Assembly (NCBI GenBank): GCA_019241095.1
Contig: JAFAXJ010000068.1
Span: 1-14,791, forward strand
Origin: Verrucomicrobiota bacterium
Lineage (GTDB): Bacteria; Verrucomicrobiota; Verrucomicrobiia; Chthoniobacterales; JAFAMB01
Reading direction: 5' to 3'
DNA: 14,791 nt
This document shows, in pieces, positions 1 to 6,933 of the stretch. Numbering within the stretch: position 1 is the first letter of the stretch; every line of letters starts with the position of its first letter. Position numbers and translations under genes: made by a program. Under the pieces are notes generated by a model that saw nothing but the letters and a program-made list of their open reading frames with translations, was not told the DNA's origin and did not search any database.

Positions 1-1
1 A

Positions 2-601
2 TCGGGTACCGCAGAAGAATCATTTCAGATCGTTCCGAACGGCATTTCAAAGCAGCTAAACTTTGCAGAGATTTACCGCAACGATCATCCGGTAGAGGTA
101 GACCTTGGTTCAGGGCACGGTAGTTTCCTGTTGGAATCCGCCGCAAAATTTCCTGAGCGAAATTTTCTCGGCGTTGAACGGCTTCTGGGCCGCACACGTA
201 AAACTCGCCGGCAAGCGTTTCGTCGAGCATTAACGAATGTTCGAGTGCTACAGCTCGAAATTGATTATACCGCAGGACATCTTCTCCCCGAAAAATCAGT
301 CTCGCGCATTCACCTTTCTTTCCCGGATCCTTGGCCGAAGCGGCGGCACCACCATCGTCGAGTAGTTAATGATGCTTTCCTGCAGTCAATCTGGCGGGTC
401 TTGTTAGCCCGAGGGGAATTGCGAATCAAGACAGACTACCAGGATTATTTCGCTTACATGTTACGTGTAGTTGAAAAAGCGAGTACCTGTTTTGAAGCGT
501 TGGATTGGAACGACTCAGGATATCCGGCCACAGATTTCGAGAGCCGTTTTAAGCAAGATCATCGCCCGATTTACCGGCTTCGGTTATGTAAAAGAGTCTG
601 A
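2..601 (+). CDS. trmB: tRNA (guanine-N7-)-methyltransferase TrmB, 5' end cut by the window
   Basis: TrmB uses S-adenosylmethionine to make m7G, usually at position 46 in the variable loop of tRNAs; it is cytosolic. The reading frame is open from base 2, so the start lies outside the window and 199 residues are visible; the family is usually 210-240 residues, so little is missing. Seen: the SAM-binding motif VDLGSGHG (visible residues 33-40), FLGVE strand, the TrmB hallmark PDPWPKRRHHHRR (about 108-120), the IKTDYQDYF segment, and the C-terminal TDFESRF substrate-binding motif. Internal ATG/TTG codons, such as TTG at 131, would remove the SAM motif and are not real starts. The 3' end overlaps the 3' end of the convergent comEC gene by 31 bp. 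Function is confident from the motifs. Confidence 0.95.
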   Translation, partial: SGTAEESFQIVPNGISKQLNFAEIYRNDHPVEVDLGSGHGSFLLESAAKFPERNFLGVERLLGRTRKTRRQAFRRALTNVRVLQLEIDYTAGHLLPEKSVSRIHLSFPDPWPKRRHHHRRVVNDAFLQSIWRVLLARGELRIKTDYQDYFAYMLRVVEKASTCFEALDWNDSGYPATDFESRFKQDHRPIYRLRLCKRV

Positions 602-2766
602 GGTCCTGTGAAGCTCCTAATGAGCAGATCACCGTGTTCAAGACTGGCAGTAACAGCGCCATCCCTTTCAGGATAAAACCAGGTTACGTTGTCTGCTTTC
701 AAACTTCTCGCACCACTTGGCGCCTTCGCGCCGTCGATTACAACAGCACGTATTCCGAGTTCATTGATAAACTGCGCCAACTTTGGTGTCTTTTTGGAAA
801 GATGAAAACAGATGGCTAAATCAATTTGTCGCCCGGCAATCTGCTTTACGAGGTTCCAATCCAATTCCTCTGTAATCAGAACTTCAAAATTCCCAATGTC
901 GACAATGAAGCCTTTAAAACCGAGCGAAAGCTCTTCCGGTGTTTGTCCGGACTGAATCAAGGCGAAATTTGGAATCATGATCTTGGTATCCGAGACCGTT
1001 GATTCAGTAGCGGACTGCTGGTTCGACGTGATTCTCGTAGACAGGGTGGAAACCTGCCTGATGTTTAAGTCCTGCTGAGCTTCGGACAGAGGGACACCAC
1101 GGCCTTTGTTTTCTGTACTGATAAGTAAGTTGTGAAGAGAGTTAATCCCTTCAAATTGTAAGTAGGGTAGGGTAACGTAACGCCATTGTGATGTCGTGCC
1201 TGTATTGAATAAGCAGTCCTGATTTTTCAGGTGAATGTGTATCACATGACTTTTGCCTTCAGCTAATGCGGTAATCAGTTCTCCATTACTGACTGTCAGT
1301 GCTCCAGCGTTTAAGCAATGATAAGGAATGGCCGCTAATTCACGAAGCACGAGAAGGATGATCTTCGTGATTAACCAGCACGTGTTGTTCAAATAGGTAA
1401 CAGACCAACTTGCTAAAGCTGATCCCACAAGAGCACATGCTGCAAGCGTCATTACCAGAGAAGCCATTGGTACAACCAGCACGTTAGCTAAAATGGATAT
1501 CGTCGAAAAATGGTGCTCGTGCCATAACAGCACGGGCGCCGTCGCGCACCAGCAGATTACGGACAAGCTTACAATTTCACACGTTTGATTTACTGACCCA
1601 TTTCTTATTATTTGTACCCGGGTCCAAAGCTGGCGAGGCAAGAATGGATCGATAGCAAACGGACGACTTAGCCAGTGTGCCAATGGTCGCACCGCGATAA
1701 CAATTGCGAATACTGCCGAGAACGATAGCTGAAACCCTATCTGAAATAGCTGTTGTGTGTCGTAAAGTAGGATTACCAGGCCCGTAACCATTAGAGAATT
1801 GATCGCGCTGGCAGCGCGCTCTAAGCTGATCCCTACAGAAAATACGATAGCCATAATACAGGCGCGTACAGTGGCGGAGTGAAATCCCGTAACAGCCGCG
1901 TACCCGATCACGATGGGAATAAGTCCTGCAGACCACCATTTTCGAGCAATCCCTATCCGGCGAATTACTTTCATCCATATACCAGTAAACAGGGCTACCT
2001 GCAGTCCGCTTGCAGCAAACAAATGGATAGTACCTGTTTCCTGGAATAGTCGTTTGAGGTCAGTGCTGGTTTCTGCTCGCGCACCCAGGATCATTCCATT
2101 AATGGTTTGGGCTACCTCGCTATCATCCTGCAAGCCAGTTTCTAAAATAGCCGCAAACCGATGGCGAAAGGCGAGGGCAGCGGCAACCAGTCTATTTCCC
2201 TGATTGCGACTTACGATCTGTGAGCCATGCGTAGCGCGATAGCTGAGAAATACGTTTTGACGCCGTTCATAGTTTCCGAAATCAAACTCACCGGGATTGA
2301 GTATTCTTTTGAAGCCGAAAAGCTTGCCTTCGGTTACGAGCTGGTCTCCATATTGAAGATCCTGAGCACCGCATTCTGTTGCAGCCAAAAAATTCGTTGA
2401 TTTTTTGTCGATGCAGATTACCTGCGCCAGGAATTTCTGTGTCCCATGATAGAGGTCGGGCGACGGCTCGCTTTGGATGATCAACGTTAGATCGTGCTCG
2501 CTTTTGCTAAGGTCGGGTTGAATGCTCAGCAACCATCCTGGGTCGGAACAGAGATGTTCACTATGGACAAAGCCAAAAAGAGAAAAACATGTGATCAAAG
2601 CGAGAAAGGAGCTTGGCCAAGCAAGTGTGGCAACACTTAAAAGGGCACAAGCGATTGCCCATCCGATCCATGCTTTTGGATAGGGGTCGGCGGCAAGAAT
2701 CCCTGTTACGGCACTGGCAAAAAGGCCCAGGCAGGGCAGACGGCGATGGGTTAGCAGGGTAAGCAA
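571..2766 (-). CDS. comEC: ComEC/Rec2-family DNA-uptake channel with degenerate C-terminal MBL domain
   Basis: ComEC proteins form the inner-membrane channel that carries single-stranded DNA into the cytoplasm during natural transformation. The 731-residue product is family-sized. Seen in order: hydrophobic N-terminal segments (about 10-70); a DUF4131-like soluble part (about 80-195) with the typical NPGEFDFGNYERR stretch; a Competence domain (about 210-490) with many membrane segments and the signature HLFAASGLQVALF (248-260) plus QIGFQLSFSAVFA (342-354); and a C-terminal part (about 503-731) where a metallo-beta-lactamase domain normally sits. That last part keeps the order of strands but lacks the metal ligands (see findings). 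The start is TTG at 2766; an in-frame stop lies only seven codons upstream and no ATG or clear Shine-Dalgarno site is present, so the start is fairly sure by position only. Same strand and downstream of an MBL-fold gene, 208 bp apart. Confidence 0.9.
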   Translation of the reverse strand: MLTLLTHRRLPCLGLFASAVTGILAADPYPKAWIGWAIACALLSVATLAWPSSFLALITCFSLFGFVHSEHLCSDPGWLLSIQPDLSKSEHDLTLIIQSEPSPDLYHGTQKFLAQVICIDKKSTNFLAATECGAQDLQYGDQLVTEGKLFGFKRILNPGEFDFGNYERRQNVFLSYRATHGSQIVSRNQGNRLVAAALAFRHRFAAILETGLQDDSEVAQTINGMILGARAETSTDLKRLFQETGTIHLFAASGLQVALFTGIWMKVIRRIGIARKWWSAGLIPIVIGYAAVTGFHSATVRACIMAIVFSVGISLERAASAINSLMVTGLVILLYDTQQLFQIGFQLSFSAVFAIVIAVRPLAHWLSRPFAIDPFLPRQLWTRVQIIRNGSVNQTCEIVSLSVICWCATAPVLLWHEHHFSTISILANVLVVPMASLVMTLAACALVGSALASWSVTYLNNTCWLITKIILLVLRELAAIPYHCLNAGALTVSNGELITALAEGKSHVIHIHLKNQDCLFNTGTTSQWRYVTLPYLQFEGINSLHNLLISTENKGRGVPLSEAQQDLNIRQVSTLSTRITSNQQSATESTVSDTKIMIPNFALIQSGQTPEELSLGFKGFIVDIGNFEVLITEELDWNLVKQIAGRQIDLAICFHLSKKTPKLAQFINELGIRAVVIDGAKAPSGARSLKADNVTWFYPERDGAVTASLEHGDLLIRSFTGPQTLLHNRSR

Positions 2767-2788
2767 TAATTGGATATAATAACATTAC

Positions 2789-2815
2789 ATTATATTGTTT
2801 TATTATCAAGACCAA
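2789..2815 (-). promoter_or_regulatory. Possible promoter for comEC
   Basis: The AT-rich stretch just upstream of the comEC TTG start contains a perfect minus-strand TATAAT (2789-2794). A weak -35-like TTGGTC (2810-2815) lies 15 bp further up, a short spacer. It would give comEC its own promoter, separate from the upstream MBL gene. AT-rich DNA makes chance matches likely, so this is tentative. Confidence 0.25.
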
Positions 2816-2863
2816 ATACTGTTCATGATGCCGCTGATCTGGCAACTGCAAAAGGAGGTAGGA

Positions 2864-2879
2864 TCGCCTCCCGAGGCGG
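2864..2879. other. Short inverted repeat between the MBL gene and comEC
   Basis: The arms CGCCTC and GAGGCG face each other at 2865-2878 with a 2-nt gap, so a real hairpin would have about 5 pairs and a 4-nt loop. It lies about 100 bp after the minus-strand MBL gene. No T-run follows on either strand, so it is not a textbook terminator. The rest of the 208-bp gap (2767-2974) shows nothing else that I recognise. Confidence 0.25.
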
Positions 2880-2974
2880 CTTGTTGTGTGCGATCACCCG
2901 GAGGTCTGCCCTACCTGCTGCTGCAGCCCAAAGTAGGCCATTTCTTTCCCTGCATCGAGCTGTTTGAAGACTGA

Positions 2975-3742
2975 TCAGATCTCCAGAGTGAATCCGTCAG
3001 TGGCGATCAGAATGCAGGTATCTGGCAGGTGCTGTTCGGCCTCATAAAGAATGGCTCCCTCACTTCCGTGAAGCTCTGGAGCAAGATGCGTCAGTAAAAC
3101 ACGCTTAATTTTTCGCCCTTCCAACACCTCAAAGAGCTGAGAAGGTTGAAAATGGGCCAACTCAGTAACTAGCAAGTCAACTGGCTCTGTCAATTGCGGC
3201 AAAATATCCGACGGTTCACCAAGATCACCCGAAACAACAAGCGAGAATTCCGGATGATCGAATCTGAGACTGTAGCATTTGAACCGATGGTTTCCTAATC
3301 GTTTCGCCAATGAACGAAGATGAGTCGTCTCACAAGGATGTATGTTTAACCCGAGCTCAGCAAAGGAAGCTTGGGATTCCCAAGCGATAAAACGCATAGG
3401 GAATGGCAGGAAGTCGGCCCCTAAATAGGTTGCGTCAAGCCAGGCTCCGAGCGGCTTCACGAGTTCTTCTGGAAGAAATATGTCTAAGGGCTTAGTCCGT
3501 CCAGAGAGCCATGCCGTTTGAATAACCATGGGTAGTCCTCCCGTATGATCGGCATGCCCGTGCGTTAGAAAAATCGCGTCGAGCGAAGCTAATGAATAAC
3601 CGGCGCCATGAAGAGCTCGGCTGCACGGTTCGCCGGCATCGACTAAGATCTGATGTCCCTCGGTTGATATCAAGAGGCTGGAATGTCCGCGACCAGGAAG
3701 AGGAAAACCGCTGGCAGAACCGACGATATATATCCCTGTCAT
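2975..3742 (-). CDS. Metallo-beta-lactamase-fold hydrolase (RNase Z / phosphodiesterase-like)
   Basis: A 255-residue soluble enzyme of the MBL fold, most like the RNase Z/AtsA/PqqB-type branch; the substrate cannot be named from the sequence. Seen: N-terminal strand with VGSASGFPLPGRGHSS (7-22); the metal motif THGHADH (H61, H63, D65, H66); a further His at 141 in TTHLRS; SGDLGE with Asp173; and LLTHLAPE with His219, giving a complete two-metal ligand set. There is no signal peptide, so it is probably cytoplasmic. I chose ATG at 3742 because family homology begins there; a TTG at 3778 would add 12 residues with no conserved features. It lies upstream of comEC on the same strand and diverges from the M23 peptidase gene. 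Nucleic-acid or cyclic-nucleotide substrates are both possible. Confidence 0.85.
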   Translation of the reverse strand: MTGIYIVGSASGFPLPGRGHSSLLISTEGHQILVDAGEPCSRALHGAGYSLASLDAIFLTHGHADHTGGLPMVIQTAWLSGRTKPLDIFLPEELVKPLGAWLDATYLGADFLPFPMRFIAWESQASFAELGLNIHPCETTHLRSLAKRLGNHRFKCYSLRFDHPEFSLVVSGDLGEPSDILPQLTEPVDLLVTELAHFQPSQLFEVLEGRKIKRVLLTHLAPELHGSEGAILYEAEQHLPDTCILIATDGFTLEI

Positions 3743-3871
3743 TCTCAGTAATTTAGTCTTTCGCTCTGATCCGTCCAAAATCTTATGGAAATTAATTTTC
3801 TGACTGTTTTTTTACGTTTTTGATTCCTAAGTTCTTGCCAGGTGTCCGAATTATGCTTAGAAACCTAACCC

Positions 3872-4549
3872 ATGCGCAAAAAACTGCTCCTTGTAGCGGT
3901 CCTGGGTTTCGTAGCCGCGCAAGGCCACTCCGATCCCCCCGCAACCTTAGTTCGCTTATCAGACCGCTTCGATTACCCGATCGGTAAGCCCGATGCGCTT
4001 GGATATCGAATGTCCCGGGGCTTTACGCCTCATGGACATTTAGGCGAGGATTGGGTGGGAGATGGTGGAAGCGGAACCGATTTTCGAGATCCAGTTTTCT
4101 CAATTGGAAATGGGATCGTAACCCTTGCCAGGGATTTCCGTCGGGCTTGGGGCAATGTGGTAGTAATAAGGCATGCTTTTATTGAGCAAGGTCAAGTAAA
4201 GTATGCAGACTCACTGTACGGGCATCTGGATCGTATCCTGGTGAGGGAAGGCCAATCTGTCGGTCGTGGCGAACAGATCGGTACTATAGGGAATGCACAT
4301 GGACTATATGCTCCACATCTGCACTTTGAAATGCATAAGAATCTCTCAATCGGAGTCTGCCATACGGCGTTTCCCGGAGACTTAACTAACTATTATGTTC
4401 CGACCGAGTTTCTAAACGCTCATCGCTCGTTGCAGGCAGGAAGCCGCGTAGCCGCACTAGCTCTGAATTCATATGTAATGCCTACTTTCCCTGGCATCCC
4501 TGCAATGCCTCCTCTACAGGGTTCCGACTTCCTGATAAACACTCGCTAA
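3872..4549 (+). CDS. Secreted M23 (LytM-type) zinc metallopeptidase
   Basis: M23 peptidases cut peptide crosslinks in peptidoglycan or act as regulators of amidases. The product has 225 residues. A basic, hydrophobic N-terminus (1-20) looks like a signal peptide with cleavage near GHS-D, so the enzyme should act in the periplasm. Zinc-site residues are all visible: HLGED (H56, D60), LYGHLD (H118) and HLHFE (H149, H151), so it is probably catalytically active rather than an EnvC/NlpD-like pseudoenzyme. The domain spans about 50-155; the C-terminal 70 residues are unassigned and end in a proline/methionine-rich stretch. There is no coiled coil or LysM domain. The ATG at 3872 directly precedes the signal peptide. 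The gene converges on cimA with 64 bp between stop codons. The specific substrate is unknown. Confidence 0.88.
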   Translation: MRKKLLLVAVLGFVAAQGHSDPPATLVRLSDRFDYPIGKPDALGYRMSRGFTPHGHLGEDWVGDGGSGTDFRDPVFSIGNGIVTLARDFRRAWGNVVVIRHAFIEQGQVKYADSLYGHLDRILVREGQSVGRGEQIGTIGNAHGLYAPHLHFEMHKNLSIGVCHTAFPGDLTNYYVPTEFLNAHRSLQAGSRVAALALNSYVMPTFPGIPAMPPLQGSDFLINTR

Positions 4550-4592
4550 TCTCCAGACCATAATCAGAAAGCCTGCGACAGCTCCTCTACCC

Positions 4593-4615
4593 AGGACTTC
4601 ACGTTTCCTAGTCCT
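4593..4615. terminator. Weak inverted repeat between convergent M23 and cimA genes
   Basis: The arms AGGACT (4593-4598) and AGTCCT (4610-4615) could form a 6-bp stem with an 11-nt loop, reaching into the cimA stop codon. No T-run follows. Its place between two convergent genes fits a two-way terminator, but the structure is weak. Confidence 0.25.
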
Positions 4616-6185
4616 ACGTAGGATCAATGTTTTTCAGTTTGAATTCGTAGCTGTCTGCCAACGCTAACCAACTTGCATCGATAATATTATCCGAAACTCC
4701 GACAGTGCACCACGTCTCATGATGATCAGTGGAATCAATCAACACTCTAGTTTTCGCACGAGTCCCCATACTGCCGTCAATTATTCGAACTTTGTAATCG
4801 TCCAGCATAACATTTTCTATTGTAGGATAAATAGGAACAAGAGCTTTGCGCAATGCAGCGTCTAACGCATTTATAGGCCCATCTCCTTCTGCGACCGTGT
4901 AATTATCACAGCCGTTTACCTTCAATTTAACGGTAGCCTCGCACGATTCGAATTTGTTTCTGACCGAATGAATATAGGTGCAGTGATATTCCAATAGCTC
5001 CCAAAAGGGTTTGCTGATCCCAAGCACCCGTCTGATAAGTAAGTCAAAGGACGCATCGGCCGCTTCGAATTCATAACCAAGATGTTCCAACCGTTTTACC
5101 TCTTCAAGGATTGCGCTCACTTCTGGTGAACCCTTTTCCAGCTTGAATCCTAAACCGGCAGCTTTCAAAACCACTGTACTCTGGCCTGATAATTCAGACA
5201 CCATTATCCGTTGATAGTTTCCGACTGACTCCGGTGGGATATGCTCATAAGTTCGAGAGTTCTTCTGCACAGCGTTAGCATGCAGACCACCTTTATGCGC
5301 AAACGCCGTGGAACCTACAAACGGCGCCCTGATGTTGTGTTGACAGTTCGCTAACTCGTCAACAAACAAAGAAATTTCACGCAGTAAAGACAGGTCAGGA
5401 ACTACATTGAACCCTAACTTTAATTGCAAATTGGGAATGATGCTTGTGAGATTACAATTGCCCGTGCGTTCCCCATAGCCATTGATGGTTCCCTGCACCT
5501 GCACTGCTCCAACCCCAACAGCAGCCAGTGCATTTGCAACACCCAATTCACAGTCGTTATGCGTATGAATGCCAACTTTGACACTAAATCGCGCAACTAT
5601 GTCTGAAACGATTTCCGTGATCTCATGCGGTAACGTTCCTCCATTCGTGTCGCAGAGAACCAGCACATCCGCTCCCGCTTCAGCAGCGGCCTCGAGCGTG
5701 CTTAGGGCGTGCTCGCGATCTTCGCGATACCCATCAAAAAAATGTTCTGCATCGTAAAGGACCTCCTTCTCATGAGATTTTAAGTATCGGACGGAGTCTC
5801 GAATCATTCTACGATTTTCAGCCTCAGTCACCCGCAAAACCTCTTTCAGATGCATTCTCCAAGTTTTCCCGACGATCGTGATCGCCGGCGTGCATGCTGA
5901 GAGTAGCAACGAGATCTGAGAATCCTGTTCCGGAGCCAAGTTAGCCCGGCAAGTGCTCCCGAACGCACTGATCTTCGCACTTTTCCAGCACATTCCCTTC
6001 GCCTCCTGAAAAAACTCGATATCTTTTGGATTGGAACCTGGCCAACCGCCCTCAATATAATGGACACCAAAGTCGTCCAGCCTTTGCGCGATGCGGACTT
6101 TATCCAGCACGCTCAATGAGATCCCTTCGCCTTGGGTGCCGTCGCGCAGCGTCGTATCGTAAATTGTGACCTGGTGCGGATTCAT
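4614..6185 (-). CDS. cimA: (R)-citramalate synthase
   Basis: CimA condenses acetyl-CoA with pyruvate to (R)-citramalate, the first step of threonine-independent isoleucine synthesis; LeuCD and LeuB then lead to 2-oxobutanoate. The 523-residue length fits CimA. Seen: the HMGL-like catalytic barrel with DTTLRDGTQGEG (10-21, Arg14/Asp15), the CimA/LeuA2-like YIEGGWPGSNPKD (43-55), the metal motif HTHND (207-211), NGYGERTGNCNL (235-246), and HKGGLHANAV (297-306). A C-terminal LeuA-type dimerisation and allosteric domain covers about 388-516, so feedback control by isoleucine is plausible. The phrase EGGWPGSNPKD and the length favour CimA over 2-isopropylmalate synthase or homocitrate synthase. 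ATG at 6185; a GGAGA lies about 14 nt upstream, rather distant. It diverges from the DUF3016-like gene. leuB lies 6.4 kb away on the other strand. Confidence 0.92.
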   Translation of the reverse strand: MNPHQVTIYDTTLRDGTQGEGISLSVLDKVRIAQRLDDFGVHYIEGGWPGSNPKDIEFFQEAKGMCWKSAKISAFGSTCRANLAPEQDSQISLLLSACTPAITIVGKTWRMHLKEVLRVTEAENRRMIRDSVRYLKSHEKEVLYDAEHFFDGYREDREHALSTLEAAAEAGADVLVLCDTNGGTLPHEITEIVSDIVARFSVKVGIHTHNDCELGVANALAAVGVGAVQVQGTINGYGERTGNCNLTSIIPNLQLKLGFNVVPDLSLLREISLFVDELANCQHNIRAPFVGSTAFAHKGGLHANAVQKNSRTYEHIPPESVGNYQRIMVSELSGQSTVVLKAAGLGFKLEKGSPEVSAILEEVKRLEHLGYEFEAADASFDLLIRRVLGISKPFWELLEYHCTYIHSVRNKFESCEATVKLKVNGCDNYTVAEGDGPINALDAALRKALVPIYPTIENVMLDDYKVRIIDGSMGTRAKTRVLIDSTDHHETWCTVGVSDNIIDASWLALADSYEFKLKNIDPT

Positions 6186-6276
6186 GATGGACCGGCAATC
6201 TCCCCAGATTTCTGCAGTTTTGCAAGATGAACCAGATGCTTATCGGGTGAGTTCAGCTATGATGGAAGTGTTTCTC

Positions 6277-6792
6277 ATGAAAGCCTGTCATTTACCCGTA
6301 TGGCTGGTAACCATTTTTCTGCTCTCCTTTCTAGGGTTGGCGATCGACGGCCAAGCTGCGAACGTACGGATCGAGTTCGACAACCCAAACCGGTTCACGG
6401 ATTTCCGGATCCAGGGCTGGACCGAACTTGATTCCGCTAAAATCTTTTCGCGCGATATTTCAAACTATCTTTCCCCAGTGGTTGCGCGCCGCTTCCCCGG
6501 AGCGACCCTTACGCTCCATTTTACCGATATAGATTTGACCGGGCTTAATGAGCAATGGCGGGGGCCAATCTTCAATAATGTACGTACTGTGCGAGGTTTC
6601 ACCCCGCTCAGATTGTACTTCGATTACTCTATTACCAATGGCAACGGGCAGGTAATTGCTCATGGCAGGGAAAATCTCGTGGATGTCGATTTTTTTTATC
6701 GCTACGCCTATTTGCAGGGCCAGCAGCGCAATTCGAGGTTGTTTTATGAAGCGCAAGACCTAAGCCGATGGTTGAGAATGCTCAGGGAGTAG
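6277..6792 (+). CDS. Small exported protein, DUF3016-like
   Basis: The function is unknown. The 171-residue product starts with a signal peptide (about 1-27: hydrophobic LPVWLVTIFLLSFLGLAI, then GQA-A). The mature part begins with VRIEFDNPNRFTDF, contains LTLHFTDIDLTG (68-79), then LRLYFDYSITN and a basic tail. This order (a VxFxxPxxFTD strand, a DxDLxG motif, a strand-rich end) resembles DUF3016, a family of small exported proteins of unknown role. I chose ATG 6277 because GGAAG lies 8 nt upstream and the signal peptide starts there; an open frame back to 6166 would overlap cimA's start and put 37 odd residues before the signal peptide. The family call is by eye and could be wrong; export is more certain. 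Confidence 0.7.
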   Translation: MKACHLPVWLVTIFLLSFLGLAIDGQAANVRIEFDNPNRFTDFRIQGWTELDSAKIFSRDISNYLSPVVARRFPGATLTLHFTDIDLTGLNEQWRGPIFNNVRTVRGFTPLRLYFDYSITNGNGQVIAHGRENLVDVDFFYRYAYLQGQQRNSRLFYEAQDLSRWLRMLRE

Positions 6793-6840
6793 CTCAAGAC
6801 CGCTTTGTAGCTCGCAACTTATGCATGGGCCTAGGCGCAT

Positions 6841-6865
6841 GAGACCTATAAGTCCTATGGGTCTC
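6841..6865 (+). terminator. 10-bp stem-loop after the DUF3016-like gene
   Basis: The arms GAGACCTATA and TATGGGTCTC pair over ten positions with one T-G wobble, around the loop AGTCC. This is the strongest hairpin in the window. It lies 49 bp after the DUF3016-like stop and 69 bp before the ClpX-like start. There is no T-run directly after it (a run of six T starts 32 nt later), so it could be a non-canonical terminator, an mRNA 3' end, or part of the leader of the next operon. An 8-bp palindrome GCCTAGGC lies just before it. Confidence 0.45.
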
Positions 6866-6933
6866 GATTGATCAGCTGAGATCCCGGACGAGAACCTTTT
6901 TTGCATCCCATTAGACTCAAGCTAGTTTATTTG

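Noticed and set aside
2848..2866. Minus-strand GATCCTACCTCCTTTT, similar to a 16S rRNA 3' end
   Set aside because: Only a short, imperfect match; no other rRNA sequence is around it.
2770..2967. 65-residue open frame between comEC and the MBL gene
   Set aside because: Its sequence is low in complexity and resembles no family, it crosses the likely comEC promoter, and it has no ribosome site.
6166..6276. N-terminal extension of the DUF3016-like gene, with starts at 6166, 6187, 6259 or 6262
   Set aside because: The 6166 start overlaps the cimA start codon, and all these starts place residues before the signal peptide. GGAAG sits 8 nt before ATG 6277, which fits better.
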